DNA of 64,000 nucleotides from Acinetobacter calcoaceticus ANC 3811 (lineage in GTDB: Bacteria; Pseudomonadota; Gammaproteobacteria; Pseudomonadales; Moraxellaceae): NCBI RefSeq assembly GCF_000399665.1, contig NZ_KB976986.1:2625261-2689260 (forward strand), given 5' to 3'. Below, in pieces: positions 9,151-17,562 of this stretch (position 1 is its first letter; the number at the start of each line of letters is the position of its first letter). A program made the position numbers and the translations under genes. A model generated the notes under the pieces. The model worked only from the letters and a program-made list of their open reading frames with translations, made no database searches and was not told the DNA's origin.

Positions 9151-10542
9151 ATGAAACTTGAATCTGTCCAATTTAAACATATTGCTCTATTCCACGACCT
9201 TAAAATACAGTTTCAATATGAAAAACAGCCGATTACCTTAATTTTAGGTGAACAAGCAACGGGTAAAAGTATGTTGCTCAAACATACTTACCATGCTCTA
9301 ACTTGGTTCCCTGCCCGTTTTAAAGATTTACGTAGTCCCGGTATTGTTATGCCTGACCAAGACATTACTCAATCACGTCTACAGTCAAAAATTGAAGTGA
9401 CCCTTCAAGTTCCACCAGAAATTGGCTCTTTACCAGAAAGTACTTCTGCACAAGAGGTAAATTCTTCGCTGTGTAGCTGGAAACTTTTTAAGACCCTAAA
9501 TTCAAGTGGCATTGGAATCAGCCAAGTTGAAACTCAGCAACTTGACCAGACTATGGCTCTTTATCAACAAATCATCAAAAAAGATCCATTACAAGGATTA
9601 CCCTTAGTCGCTTACTATCCAGCCGAGCGATTTGTAAATGATATTAATCTGCTCAATAAAAATTTACCCGGCATAACTCAAGCCATTTCAGCCTATGATA
9701 TTAGTCCAGTTCCGTTCACAACCTTCACTCGTTTTTTTGAATGGTTACGTGAAATTAGTGATATCGAAAATGCTCAAGCTGCACATTTAGTACAACGCAT
9801 TAAATCTAAGCAATCAGATCCACAAGATCAGACAGAACTATTAAATGAGCTTCAAAAAGAGTTATCTGGGCAACCTAAACAGCTCACCTCACCTAATCTC
9901 TATGCTCTCAAAAATGCATTAAATATTGTTTTGCCAGAGCTCAAAGACTTATATCTGCAATATCAGCCTAGGCTTCAACTCATGGCTGACTATGATGGTC
10001 AAACCCTGCCTTTTCAGCAACTTTCCAACACCACAAAAACATGGATTGCTTTAGTAGGCGATATTGCCCGCAGACTCTGTTTACTCAATCCGTTAAGCCT
10101 AAATCCTTGCCTTGAAGGTGAAGGAATTTTATTGATCGATCAAATTGACGCACAACTCGATGCACAGCATTGTTCAGAAATTTTAAACAAACTCCATCAG
10201 GCATTTCCACGCTTACAAATTATTGCAACTGGAAGTCGTGAAGAGTTATTAGAACATGCCTCGGCTTATCAATGTTTAAAATTAGAGCATGGTAAAATTA
10301 GCCATCTTGATTTAAATACTACCAAACAACAGCTTGAACACATCTATACATTACTCCAAAGAAGCGAGTCATTGGTTCCACATATAGAAACACAGCTTCC
10401 AAGCTTAATAGACCCTATTCCCTCTCCAGCACAGATTGATATTTTATTTCAGCAGATTCAAGGTTTAAATGAACAACAAAAAAATGAATTGCTACGCATG
10501 ATACATGCAGGAGACACACCAGAAGAAAGCCCTTCTGTTTAA
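9151..10542 (+). CDS. Degenerate ABC/AAA-type ATPase of the COG3950 group
   Basis: A 463-residue protein with an intact-looking P-loop GEQATGKS (33-40) and the group's LVAYYPAERF (152-161) and TRFFEWLREISD (193-204) blocks. The other catalytic motifs are altered. The signature loop reads LSNTTK (291-296) where relatives have LSDGEK, the Walker B is ILLIDQ (326-331) with Gln for the catalytic Glu, and the H-loop is ATGSREEL (359-366) with no His. It may bind but hydrolyse ATP poorly. There is no TOPRIM or nuclease domain in the C-terminal 95 residues. It forms a two-gene unit with the upstream helicase. Confidence 0.8.
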   Translation: MKLESVQFKHIALFHDLKIQFQYEKQPITLILGEQATGKSMLLKHTYHALTWFPARFKDLRSPGIVMPDQDITQSRLQSKIEVTLQVPPEIGSLPESTSAQEVNSSLCSWKLFKTLNSSGIGISQVETQQLDQTMALYQQIIKKDPLQGLPLVAYYPAERFVNDINLLNKNLPGITQAISAYDISPVPFTTFTRFFEWLREISDIENAQAAHLVQRIKSKQSDPQDQTELLNELQKELSGQPKQLTSPNLYALKNALNIVLPELKDLYLQYQPRLQLMADYDGQTLPFQQLSNTTKTWIALVGDIARRLCLLNPLSLNPCLEGEGILLIDQIDAQLDAQHCSEILNKLHQAFPRLQIIATGSREELLEHASAYQCLKLEHGKISHLDLNTTKQQLEHIYTLLQRSESLVPHIETQLPSLIDPIPSPAQIDILFQQIQGLNEQQKNELLRMIHAGDTPEESPSV

Positions 10543-10858
10543 ATTTTATAATCAATCAACTCTGTTTTGATAATTAAAAAGCAGAGCCACAAAATATATG
10601 GTTGAGTCAGATTTTTTAGCTTCAAAAATAACTAGATGTTGTTACTACATGTAATAACATCAGATTTTTACTGCTTTTTTAGTGTACAATAAATTTCATT
10701 TTGCGTTTTTATTCTTCAAGTTGCGCAATACAACTTGTTTCTCGCTTTATTTTCTAATTTGGTCGGGTTTTCAGAATAACAAAGCCTTGGAACTCTCTTT
10801 GAATTCCTATCTATTCTGAAATTAAAAATTCACCTTTAGGTTTCGGCCTAAATCACAT
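10543..10858 (+). promoter_or_regulatory. Upstream region and structured leader of the mnh operon
   Basis: A 316-base gap with no gene. An imperfect 24-bp palindrome centred on CATG lies at 10638-10661. A possible -10 TACAAT is at 10685-10690, with only a poor -35. Downstream lie three inverted repeats. The first is CAAGTTG/CAACTTG at 10717-10737. The second is a 10-bp perfect pair, TTTCAGAATA (10769-10778) with TATTCTGAAA (10812-10821), enclosing CAAAG/CTTTG (10780-10784 and 10797-10801). The third is TTTAGG/CCTAAA at 10835-10852, which ends 6 bases before the mnhA ATG and could mask the ribosome site. No strong Shine-Dalgarno sequence precedes the ATG. Confidence 0.5.
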
Positions 10859-13711
10859 ATGGATACGAGTGTGCTACCGATAATTATCTTATTACCGTTA
10901 ATATTAGGCACCACCCTTGTTTCATTGCTTCAACGGTTCTCGCGTGGAGTAACGGCTTTAGGGGCAATTGGAGTCAGTTTAACCAGTTTTGGTTTATTAC
11001 TGACTCAAGCTAAAACTGTGCTTGGTGGTGCAAGCATTCAACAAAGCTGGGATTGGTTACCTCAACTAGGAATTAATCTAAGCTTCAGACTCGATGCTCT
11101 TGGTTTACTATTTTCTTTACTTATTACCGGTATCGGTACCCTCATTTATATATACGCCTATTACTATCTTGGGCCTAAAAATTCTTTAAGCAAACTCTAT
11201 GCTTTACTCATGCTGTTTATGGCAGCAATGCTGGGAATTTCGCTCTCTAATAATCTTATTATTTTATTAGTCTTTTGGGAGCTCACCAGTATTTCATCTT
11301 TCTTATTAGTGGGTTACTGGAGTCATTATGAAGCTGCTCAACGCGGCTCTCGAATGGCGCTCACCATTACAGGGATGGGCGGTTTAGCGTTGTTGGGTGG
11401 ATTTGTTCTATTAGGACAAATCACTGGGACCTATGAAATTAGTGACATCATGGGCATGAAAGACACCATTCAAGCTCATGCTCTATTTGTTCCAATGCTA
11501 TTACTTATTTTGCTTGGTGCATTTACAAAGAGTGCTCAGTTCCCATTTCATTTTTGGTTACCAAATGCAATGGCAGCACCAACACCAGTGTCTGCCTACC
11601 TACACTCTGCGACCATGGTAAAAGCAGGTATTTTTCTACTTGCCCGCTTACTGCCAATTTTTGTAGGCGCTGCGATCTATCACAATATTGTGACATTTAT
11701 CGGCCTATTTACACTTTGTATGGCGGCATGTTTTGCCATTTTTAAAGAAGATTTAAAAGGACTATTAGCCTATTCAACGATTAGTCATTTAGGACTCATT
11801 GTTTGTTTACTTGGTATCGGTTCGCCTTTAGCAGTTGCCGCTGCTATTTTTCATATTATTAACCATGCAACATTTAAAGCTGCACTCTTTATGATTGCAG
11901 GGATCATTGACCATGAAACGGGTACACGTGATCTTCGAAAACTCAGTGGTATTTGGCAATTACTTCCTTTCACTGCCACATTAACCATGATCACCGCTGC
12001 CTCTATGGCAGGTGTACCGCTCACCAATGGCTTTATTTCTAAAGAGATGTTCTTTACCGAGCTATTGGCGAATCTTTCAGGTTCAGCAGTTATCTTTGCC
12101 AGCATTATTGCAACGCTTGCTGGTATTTTTGCAGTGAGTTATTCAATCCGCTTAGTGCACGGCGTGTTTTTTGACGGTCCGATTGGTAAACAAGTGCCAA
12201 ATAAAGATGCACATGAACCGCCTATGGGCATGCGCGCACCTGCTCTTCTTCTTGCTGTGCTATGTATCTTGGTCGGTGTTCTACCTTCTTTGTTGGTAGA
12301 ACCACTAGTAAATAGCGTAACGAGAGCAAGCTTGATGCAACCAGAATTTGCAGGAACTCATCTTGCGATTTGGCACGGATTCAATGCTCCTCTAGTGATG
12401 AGTATTATTGCTTTAGTCGGCGGATCACTCTTCTATTTTGCTTTAGCAAAAGATGGCATGATTCGTAAAATTGACCTTGACCCACGTCTTGGTAGATTAC
12501 AAGGCCGCATTTTATTTGATTTATTTTTAAAACATCTGTTGCTTACAAGCCGAAAAATTAAACAAAAAACCGAAAATGGCTCATTGCAAAGTTACTTGTT
12601 CATGATCATTGCTTTTAGCGTCATCATGGTCACTATGCCGCTACTTAATCAAGGGCTCACTACAGGCACACGTGAACTTACTCATGCCCCATGGATTGCT
12701 ATTGTTCTCTGGCTGACTTTATTCTCAGGTTGCTGGATGATGCTGTGGTTCCATCATGAGCGTATTAAAGCAGTCCTTATTAGTGGTGCAATTGGTCTAG
12801 TGGTAACGATGGTGTTTGTCACCATGTCGGCTCCAGATTTAGCACTGACTCAAATTACTGTGGATGTTGTAACCACTGTTCTCTTATTAATGAGTTTATC
12901 TTTACTTCCACAGCTAACGCCGTATGAATCTCTTCGCTCAAGACGTTTAAGAGATGCTGCTTTAGCGATTATTGGAGGTTTAGGGATAGGCTGGATTGCG
13001 TGGCTGATTTTAACCCGTGATCATAATTCGATTTCATGGTTCTTTGCGCAGCAGTCTTTACCACTCGGTGGTGGCTCAAATATTGTAAATGTCATTTTAG
13101 TTGACTTCCGTGGTTTCGATACCTTTGGTGAAATTACAGTGCTAGGCATTGCTGCTATTGGTTCACTTTGCCTCATGGATGGTATGCGTGTACATGGTAC
13201 AACCATAACCCAAGGTCTCACCTACCGTTTTAATCCATCTCCGCTCATGTTTCGTATTACAGCCTCTTGGGTATTACCATTAGCACTTGTCGTAAGTGTT
13301 TATATCTTTATGCGAGGCCATAACTATCCGGGCGGTGGCTTTATTGCAGGTCTAATCACCTCAATGGCGCTAATTATTCAATATATAGCGCTAGGTCAAG
13401 ACCAAACTGAACAATTGCTCAAAGTAAAATCAGGTCGTCTTTACGAAGTGTGGATTGGTTCAGGTTTAACCATTGCTGGGCTTACTGGTGTAGCTGCATG
13501 GTTCTGGCTACGCCCATTCCTCACTAGCGCACATGTGTATGTTGAATTACCCATTCTAGGGAAACTACATTTAGCTTCAGCTGCAAGTTTTGACTTAGGC
13601 GTTTATATCACCGTAGTTGGTGCAACGATGTTGCTCATCTCGGTATTGGGAGATTCTCGCCACTCAAGCATGGCTGGTCCTGTAGTACCACATCGGGAGG
13701 AATCATCATGA
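10859..13711 (+). CDS. mnhA: Mrp/Mnh cation:proton antiporter subunit A fused to subunit B
   Basis: A 950-residue polytopic inner-membrane protein. Residues up to about 480 are the NuoL/MrpA-type proton-channel domain (FPFHFWLPNAMAAPTPVSAYLHSATMVKAG region, GLLAYSTISHLG). The C-terminal third (after about 800) contains the MnhB domain, with RITASWVLPLALV followed by GHNYPGGGFIAGL. The operon has no separate mnhB, so this is the A-B fusion of group 2 Mrp operons. The complex exports Na+ and/or K+ in exchange for H+. It overlaps mnhC by 4 bases. Confidence 0.95.
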   Translation: MDTSVLPIIILLPLILGTTLVSLLQRFSRGVTALGAIGVSLTSFGLLLTQAKTVLGGASIQQSWDWLPQLGINLSFRLDALGLLFSLLITGIGTLIYIYAYYYLGPKNSLSKLYALLMLFMAAMLGISLSNNLIILLVFWELTSISSFLLVGYWSHYEAAQRGSRMALTITGMGGLALLGGFVLLGQITGTYEISDIMGMKDTIQAHALFVPMLLLILLGAFTKSAQFPFHFWLPNAMAAPTPVSAYLHSATMVKAGIFLLARLLPIFVGAAIYHNIVTFIGLFTLCMAACFAIFKEDLKGLLAYSTISHLGLIVCLLGIGSPLAVAAAIFHIINHATFKAALFMIAGIIDHETGTRDLRKLSGIWQLLPFTATLTMITAASMAGVPLTNGFISKEMFFTELLANLSGSAVIFASIIATLAGIFAVSYSIRLVHGVFFDGPIGKQVPNKDAHEPPMGMRAPALLLAVLCILVGVLPSLLVEPLVNSVTRASLMQPEFAGTHLAIWHGFNAPLVMSIIALVGGSLFYFALAKDGMIRKIDLDPRLGRLQGRILFDLFLKHLLLTSRKIKQKTENGSLQSYLFMIIAFSVIMVTMPLLNQGLTTGTRELTHAPWIAIVLWLTLFSGCWMMLWFHHERIKAVLISGAIGLVVTMVFVTMSAPDLALTQITVDVVTTVLLLMSLSLLPQLTPYESLRSRRLRDAALAIIGGLGIGWIAWLILTRDHNSISWFFAQQSLPLGGGSNIVNVILVDFRGFDTFGEITVLGIAAIGSLCLMDGMRVHGTTITQGLTYRFNPSPLMFRITASWVLPLALVVSVYIFMRGHNYPGGGFIAGLITSMALIIQYIALGQDQTEQLLKVKSGRLYEVWIGSGLTIAGLTGVAAWFWLRPFLTSAHVYVELPILGKLHLASAASFDLGVYITVVGATMLLISVLGDSRHSSMAGPVVPHREESS

Positions 13712-14076
13712 TCAGTTTAGAATTCTTATTGGCTTCTGCGATTGGTTTACTTGTTGCCACAGGTATTTATCTGATTTTACGTGCTCGTACTTTCCCTGTC
13801 GTGCTTGGATTAGCTGTAATTGGCTATGCTGTAAACCTATTTTTATTTGCGATGGGCCGGTTACAAATTAGCTCACCCGCAATTTTAACTGAAACAACAA
13901 AAATAACCGATCCACTTCCTCAAGCGCTGGTTTTAACAGCTATTGTAATCGGTTTTGCAACCACCGCTTTTATTGTACAACTGGCACTGCGTAGCCGTTA
14001 TGAATCAGGTAGTGATCATGTTGATGCTAAAGAAGACATCTCTCCAACATACGACCCACGCGAGGATGAGCCGTAA
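13708..14076 (+). CDS. mnhC: Mrp/Mnh antiporter subunit C
   Basis: A 122-residue NuoK-like protein with three membrane segments, starting LEFLLASAIGLLVATGIYLIL and containing the conserved DPLPQALVLTAIVIGFA block. It overlaps mnhA by 4 bases (ATGA) and mnhD by one base, typical of translational coupling within this operon. The C-terminal tail is acidic and cytoplasmic. Confidence 0.95.
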   Translation: MISLEFLLASAIGLLVATGIYLILRARTFPVVLGLAVIGYAVNLFLFAMGRLQISSPAILTETTKITDPLPQALVLTAIVIGFATTAFIVQLALRSRYESGSDHVDAKEDISPTYDPREDEP

Positions 14077-15887
14077 TGTTTGATTTTTTATCTTTCTGGC
14101 AAGAACATGCGCCGATTTTTAGCATTCTCATTCCGGCATTTACTGCTTTTATCTTATTACTGCTAGGCAACCCAGGAGCTGGTGCTTTAAAAGATGACTG
14201 GCGACAACCATGGCGTCGTGGCATTAGTCTTGTTTCCGCAATTGCTGGATTAATTACTGCAATTGTATATTTGAGCTTTGCAAGCACAGGCCAAATTACC
14301 ACTTACCAGTTGAGTGAATGGTCAGCACCGTTTGGTATTGTGCTCGTGTTAGATCGTCTTTCTGCTTTTATGCTGGTACTGACCTATGCGTTAGTCGTCC
14401 CAGTTCTATGGTATGCAAGCGACAATTGGGATACCCGTGGTCGCTATTTCCATGCCATGGTGCATTTCTTGTTAATGGGTATCTGCGGAGCATTTTTAAC
14501 AGGCGATTTATTTAACCTTTTCGTCTTTTTTGAAATCTTGTTGATGGCTTCGTATGTTTTGCTTTTACATGGGCAAGGCAAACCACGTTTTCAGCTTGGT
14601 GTTCACTATATCATTATCAATCTTTTAGCCTCTGCCCTATTCTTAATCGGCCTTGGTATGATTTATGGCAGTGTAGGTAGCCTCAACATGGCTGATGTTT
14701 CACGCCTTATTCCGACACTTGAAGCAGATCAACACAAATTAGCCGTAGCAGGCGCCCTACTTTTATTTGTAGTGTTTGGCATTAAAGCAGCGATGCTTCC
14801 TGTAGGTTTTTGGCTACCAAAAACTTATGCTGTTGCAAGTACACCTGTGGCTGCAATTTTCACCATTATGACCAAGGTCGGAATCTATTCGATTTTGCGT
14901 GTAAATGGAACAGTATTTGACGATGCACTTAGTCAAGAAATCTTAAAAAGCTGGTTACTTCCGATTGGTTTGATTACTTCACTTTACGGTGTGATTGCAG
15001 CAATTGGAGCAGATCGTTTACGTCGCTTTGTCGGCTTTATGGTTCTTTCTTCAATTGGTACCTTGCTCACAGCAATTGCCATGTCGAATACACAAGCATG
15101 GTCTGGTGCTTTATATTACTTAGTACACAGTACATTAATTGGCGCGGCTTTTTATCTATTTTGTGGATGGATAACTTCACAACGTGGAGATTTTAAAGAT
15201 CATTTAAAAGTTGCCCCACGAATCAAACAAGAAAAAGCGGCTATGCTGACTTATTTCTTGATTGCCATGATGCTCGCAGGTTTACCACCTTTTAGTGGTT
15301 TCCTTGGAAAAGTATTTATCCTACAAGCGACAGTCGAAGCCAGCTACCAAGGTTGGATCATTGGTGTTGTGCTTGTTGTGAGCCTATTAAGTATTATTGC
15401 TCTAACACGAGTTGGTTTTATCTTGTTCTGGCGAGCAACACCACCAGAGGAAGATCCAATCCATCCGGCTTATATTCTTTATCGAGCATTACCAGAACGA
15501 GCACCACCACGTAATGATCAAGTGATTTATGTGTTACTTGCCGGCTTAATCGCTTATGTCGTCTTCGCTGCACCTATTCAGCATTACACATTAAGTACTG
15601 CCCAGCAGATTCAAGACCATGCACTTTACCAACGCACTATTCTTAAAGTAGATAAAAATGGTGAAGCTATCAGCGTACAACCATTTGACCCTGCTTACCT
15701 ACCAGAAACTAAATATGGTGGTGAGGTTGAAGATCATAATGCTTACCTCGTTCCAGATATTATTTCGAAAGATACCTTCAATGGTGAACATATTTCGGAA
15801 TATAAACTTCGACAAATTCAGCAACAGGACAAACTACAAACGCCTACCATTGTTGATGAAAGTCAATTGAAACCTATGGAGCCATAA
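14076..15887 (+). CDS. mnhD: Mrp/Mnh antiporter subunit D
   Basis: A 603-residue NuoM/N-like membrane subunit, with about 14 membrane segments in the first 490 residues. Key blocks are HFLLMGICGAFLTGDLFNLF with the functional FFEILL Glu, AAMLPVGFWLPKTYAVASTP and MLAGLPPFSGFLGK. The last 110 residues are hydrophilic and longer than in many homologues. Part of the proton-translocating core of the antiporter. Confidence 0.95.
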   Translation: MFDFLSFWQEHAPIFSILIPAFTAFILLLLGNPGAGALKDDWRQPWRRGISLVSAIAGLITAIVYLSFASTGQITTYQLSEWSAPFGIVLVLDRLSAFMLVLTYALVVPVLWYASDNWDTRGRYFHAMVHFLLMGICGAFLTGDLFNLFVFFEILLMASYVLLLHGQGKPRFQLGVHYIIINLLASALFLIGLGMIYGSVGSLNMADVSRLIPTLEADQHKLAVAGALLLFVVFGIKAAMLPVGFWLPKTYAVASTPVAAIFTIMTKVGIYSILRVNGTVFDDALSQEILKSWLLPIGLITSLYGVIAAIGADRLRRFVGFMVLSSIGTLLTAIAMSNTQAWSGALYYLVHSTLIGAAFYLFCGWITSQRGDFKDHLKVAPRIKQEKAAMLTYFLIAMMLAGLPPFSGFLGKVFILQATVEASYQGWIIGVVLVVSLLSIIALTRVGFILFWRATPPEEDPIHPAYILYRALPERAPPRNDQVIYVLLAGLIAYVVFAAPIQHYTLSTAQQIQDHALYQRTILKVDKNGEAISVQPFDPAYLPETKYGGEVEDHNAYLVPDIISKDTFNGEHISEYKLRQIQQQDKLQTPTIVDESQLKPMEP

Positions 15888-15889
15888 AA

Positions 15890-16417
15890 ATGCAGTTATC
15901 TCATTTGCTTGAACGCTGGTTTCCACATCCATTTGTTTCCGTTCTTATCATTTTATTTTGGCTGATGCTGTCACATAGTCTTGATGCTAGTGACATTCTG
16001 ACGGCAGTACTGCTGGGTTTAATTATTCCTCGTTTAGTCAAACCGTTTATCACCCGCACACCCCATATTCACTGGAAGCCAGCTATTAAATTATGCTTTG
16101 TGGTTCTTTGGGATATTGTTATTTCTAACTTTCGAGTGGCAAAACTCGTTTTAGGACCTACCAAAAATTTACACCCTAAATGGTATCGTGTGCCACTAGA
16201 AACAGAGCATGAGCAGGTCAATACTTTACTAGCAATGATCATTACCACAACGCCTGGTACGGTTTCTGCGGGTATTGATCAGGAACGTGGAGATATTCTA
16301 GTTCATGCTTTGAGCACGGATAATACCGAATCTGATATTGAAGACATCAAACAACGTTATGAAATTCCACTTATGGAAATTTTTGATGTAAAAAGCAAAA
16401 CGGAGGCAAGTGCATGA
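15890..16417 (+). CDS. mnhE: Mrp/Mnh antiporter subunit E
   Basis: A 175-residue protein with two N-terminal membrane segments and a soluble domain carrying the family block TTPGTVSAGIDQERGDILVHAL. It starts 2 bases after mnhD and overlaps mnhF by 4 bases. Confidence 0.93.
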   Translation: MQLSHLLERWFPHPFVSVLIILFWLMLSHSLDASDILTAVLLGLIIPRLVKPFITRTPHIHWKPAIKLCFVVLWDIVISNFRVAKLVLGPTKNLHPKWYRVPLETEHEQVNTLLAMIITTTPGTVSAGIDQERGDILVHALSTDNTESDIEDIKQRYEIPLMEIFDVKSKTEASA

Positions 16418-16689
16418 CCATCCTACCCTATGCTCTAGGTATTAGCTCAATTGCCATTACAATCTCTATGCTACTTTGCCTCTTCAGATTGGTCATAGGC
16501 CCATCAATTGTAGATCGGCTTTTAGCACTCGATACTCTCTTCTTAAATGCAACTTGCCTCATTGTTGTTTTAGGCATTTATTGGATGACGACCTCTTTAT
16601 TTGAAGGAGCCCTATTGGTTGCGATGCTAGGTTTCGTATCTACAGCAGCTTTAGCACGTTACTTCACAACTGGTCACGTAATCGATTAA
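16414..16689 (+). CDS. mnhF: Mrp/Mnh antiporter subunit F
   Basis: A 91-residue three-pass membrane protein with the conserved RLVIGPSIVDRLLALDTL motif and a second segment ending GFVSTAALARY. The Asp in VDRLLALD is the family's conserved charged residue. It overlaps mnhE by 4 bases and lies 12 bases before mnhG. Confidence 0.93.
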   Translation: MTILPYALGISSIAITISMLLCLFRLVIGPSIVDRLLALDTLFLNATCLIVVLGIYWMTTSLFEGALLVAMLGFVSTAALARYFTTGHVID

Positions 16690-16701
16690 GGAGAGATCAA
16701 A

Positions 16702-17106
16702 ATGCAGTTCGTAATGGAAATTATTGTTTCGGTCTTTCTGGTTGTTGGTGCTTTCTTTATGTTGGTCGGCTCGATTGGCATGGTGCGCTTGCCTGACTTA
16801 TTCATGCGTTTACACGCACCCACAAAGTCGAGTACGTTAGGATTAGGTAGCTTTTTAATTGCATCCATGATCTTTTTTGCTTTTCAAGGCCGCTTTGGTT
16901 TTGCCGAGCTACTGATCACACTTTTAGCTTTTATTACCGCACCGGTTTCCGCAAACTTAATTGCCCAAGCTGCGCTACATTTACGTTTGCGCTCATTGAG
17001 CGGAGAAGTTCCTGAGTCAATTGAACGCCCCTTGCCATGGGACCGTTATAAAATTGGACAGCGTTTCTCGCAAAATAAACCGCCTATGGACCCTCCTAAA
17101 GAATAA
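16702..17106 (+). CDS. mnhG: Mrp/Mnh antiporter subunit G
   Basis: A 134-residue protein with three membrane segments and the family signature MVRLPDLFMRLHAPTKSSTLG, then LLITLLAFITAPVSANLIAQAA. AAGGAGAG lies 7 bases before the ATG. Last gene of the mnh operon, followed by a bidirectional terminator. Confidence 0.94.
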   Translation: MQFVMEIIVSVFLVVGAFFMLVGSIGMVRLPDLFMRLHAPTKSSTLGLGSFLIASMIFFAFQGRFGFAELLITLLAFITAPVSANLIAQAALHLRLRSLSGEVPESIERPLPWDRYKIGQRFSQNKPPMDPPKE

Positions 17107-17122
17107 GAAAAAGCCAACCAAT

Positions 17123-17150
17123 AAAAAAGCCACCCGAAGGTGGCTTTTTT
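17123..17150. terminator. Bidirectional terminator between mnhG and rbfA
   Basis: Perfect 12-bp inverted repeat (17123-17134 with 17139-17150) with loop CGAA, flanked by A-run and T-run, placed between convergent mnhG and rbfA. Confidence 0.93.
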
Positions 17151-17160
17151 ATTTTTAATC

Positions 17161-17562
17161 TTACTGTTCTTCATCTGATTCGCGTTTCGGTAAATCATTT
17201 ACCGCTTTCTCGATCAGACCAAACATATAGTTACCATAAGCATTGGTCTTGTCATAATGGAAACGCAATCTTGGCGTAATACGTGTCTTGATACGACGGC
17301 TCAATTCATGACGCAAGAAACCAGAAGCTTTATTCAACACCTCTAAAGTTTCTTTATTTGCTGCTTCACTTTGCTCATCGCCAAGCTCACGTCCCATTAC
17401 TGTGACATAAACTTCAGCATAACCCATGTCTGCACTGACTTTCACCGCAGAGATGGTCACTAGACCACCTAAGCGAGGATCTTTAAGCTCCTGACGGATC
17501 AGCTCAGACAACTCGCGTTGCACTGAATCCGCCATGCGCTTTAAGCGTTGGCTACCCGCCAT
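17161..17562 (-). CDS. rbfA: Ribosome-binding factor A
   Basis: A 133-residue KH-fold protein needed for 16S rRNA 5'-end maturation and cold adaptation. The family blocks RVADSVQREL-like (RMADSVQRELSELIRQEL) and RHELSRRIKTRITPRLRFHYD are present. It shares one base with the end of infB (17562). Last gene of rimP-nusA-infB-rbfA. Confidence 0.96.
   Translation of the reverse strand: MAGSQRLKRMADSVQRELSELIRQELKDPRLGGLVTISAVKVSADMGYAEVYVTVMGRELGDEQSEAANKETLEVLNKASGFLRHELSRRIKTRITPRLRFHYDKTNAYGNYMFGLIEKAVNDLPKRESDEEQ

Noticed and set aside
7625..10542. Gabija-type defence system (GajB-like helicase with GajA-like ATPase)
   Set aside because: The ATPase lacks the C-terminal TOPRIM nuclease of GajA, its motifs fit the COG3950 group, the gene order is reversed, and the context is conserved housekeeping DNA.
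10685..10858. A named Na+, Li+ or Mn2+ riboswitch in the mnh leader
   Set aside because: The hairpins are real, but I could not match them to a known class by eye, so I report only an unassigned structured leader.
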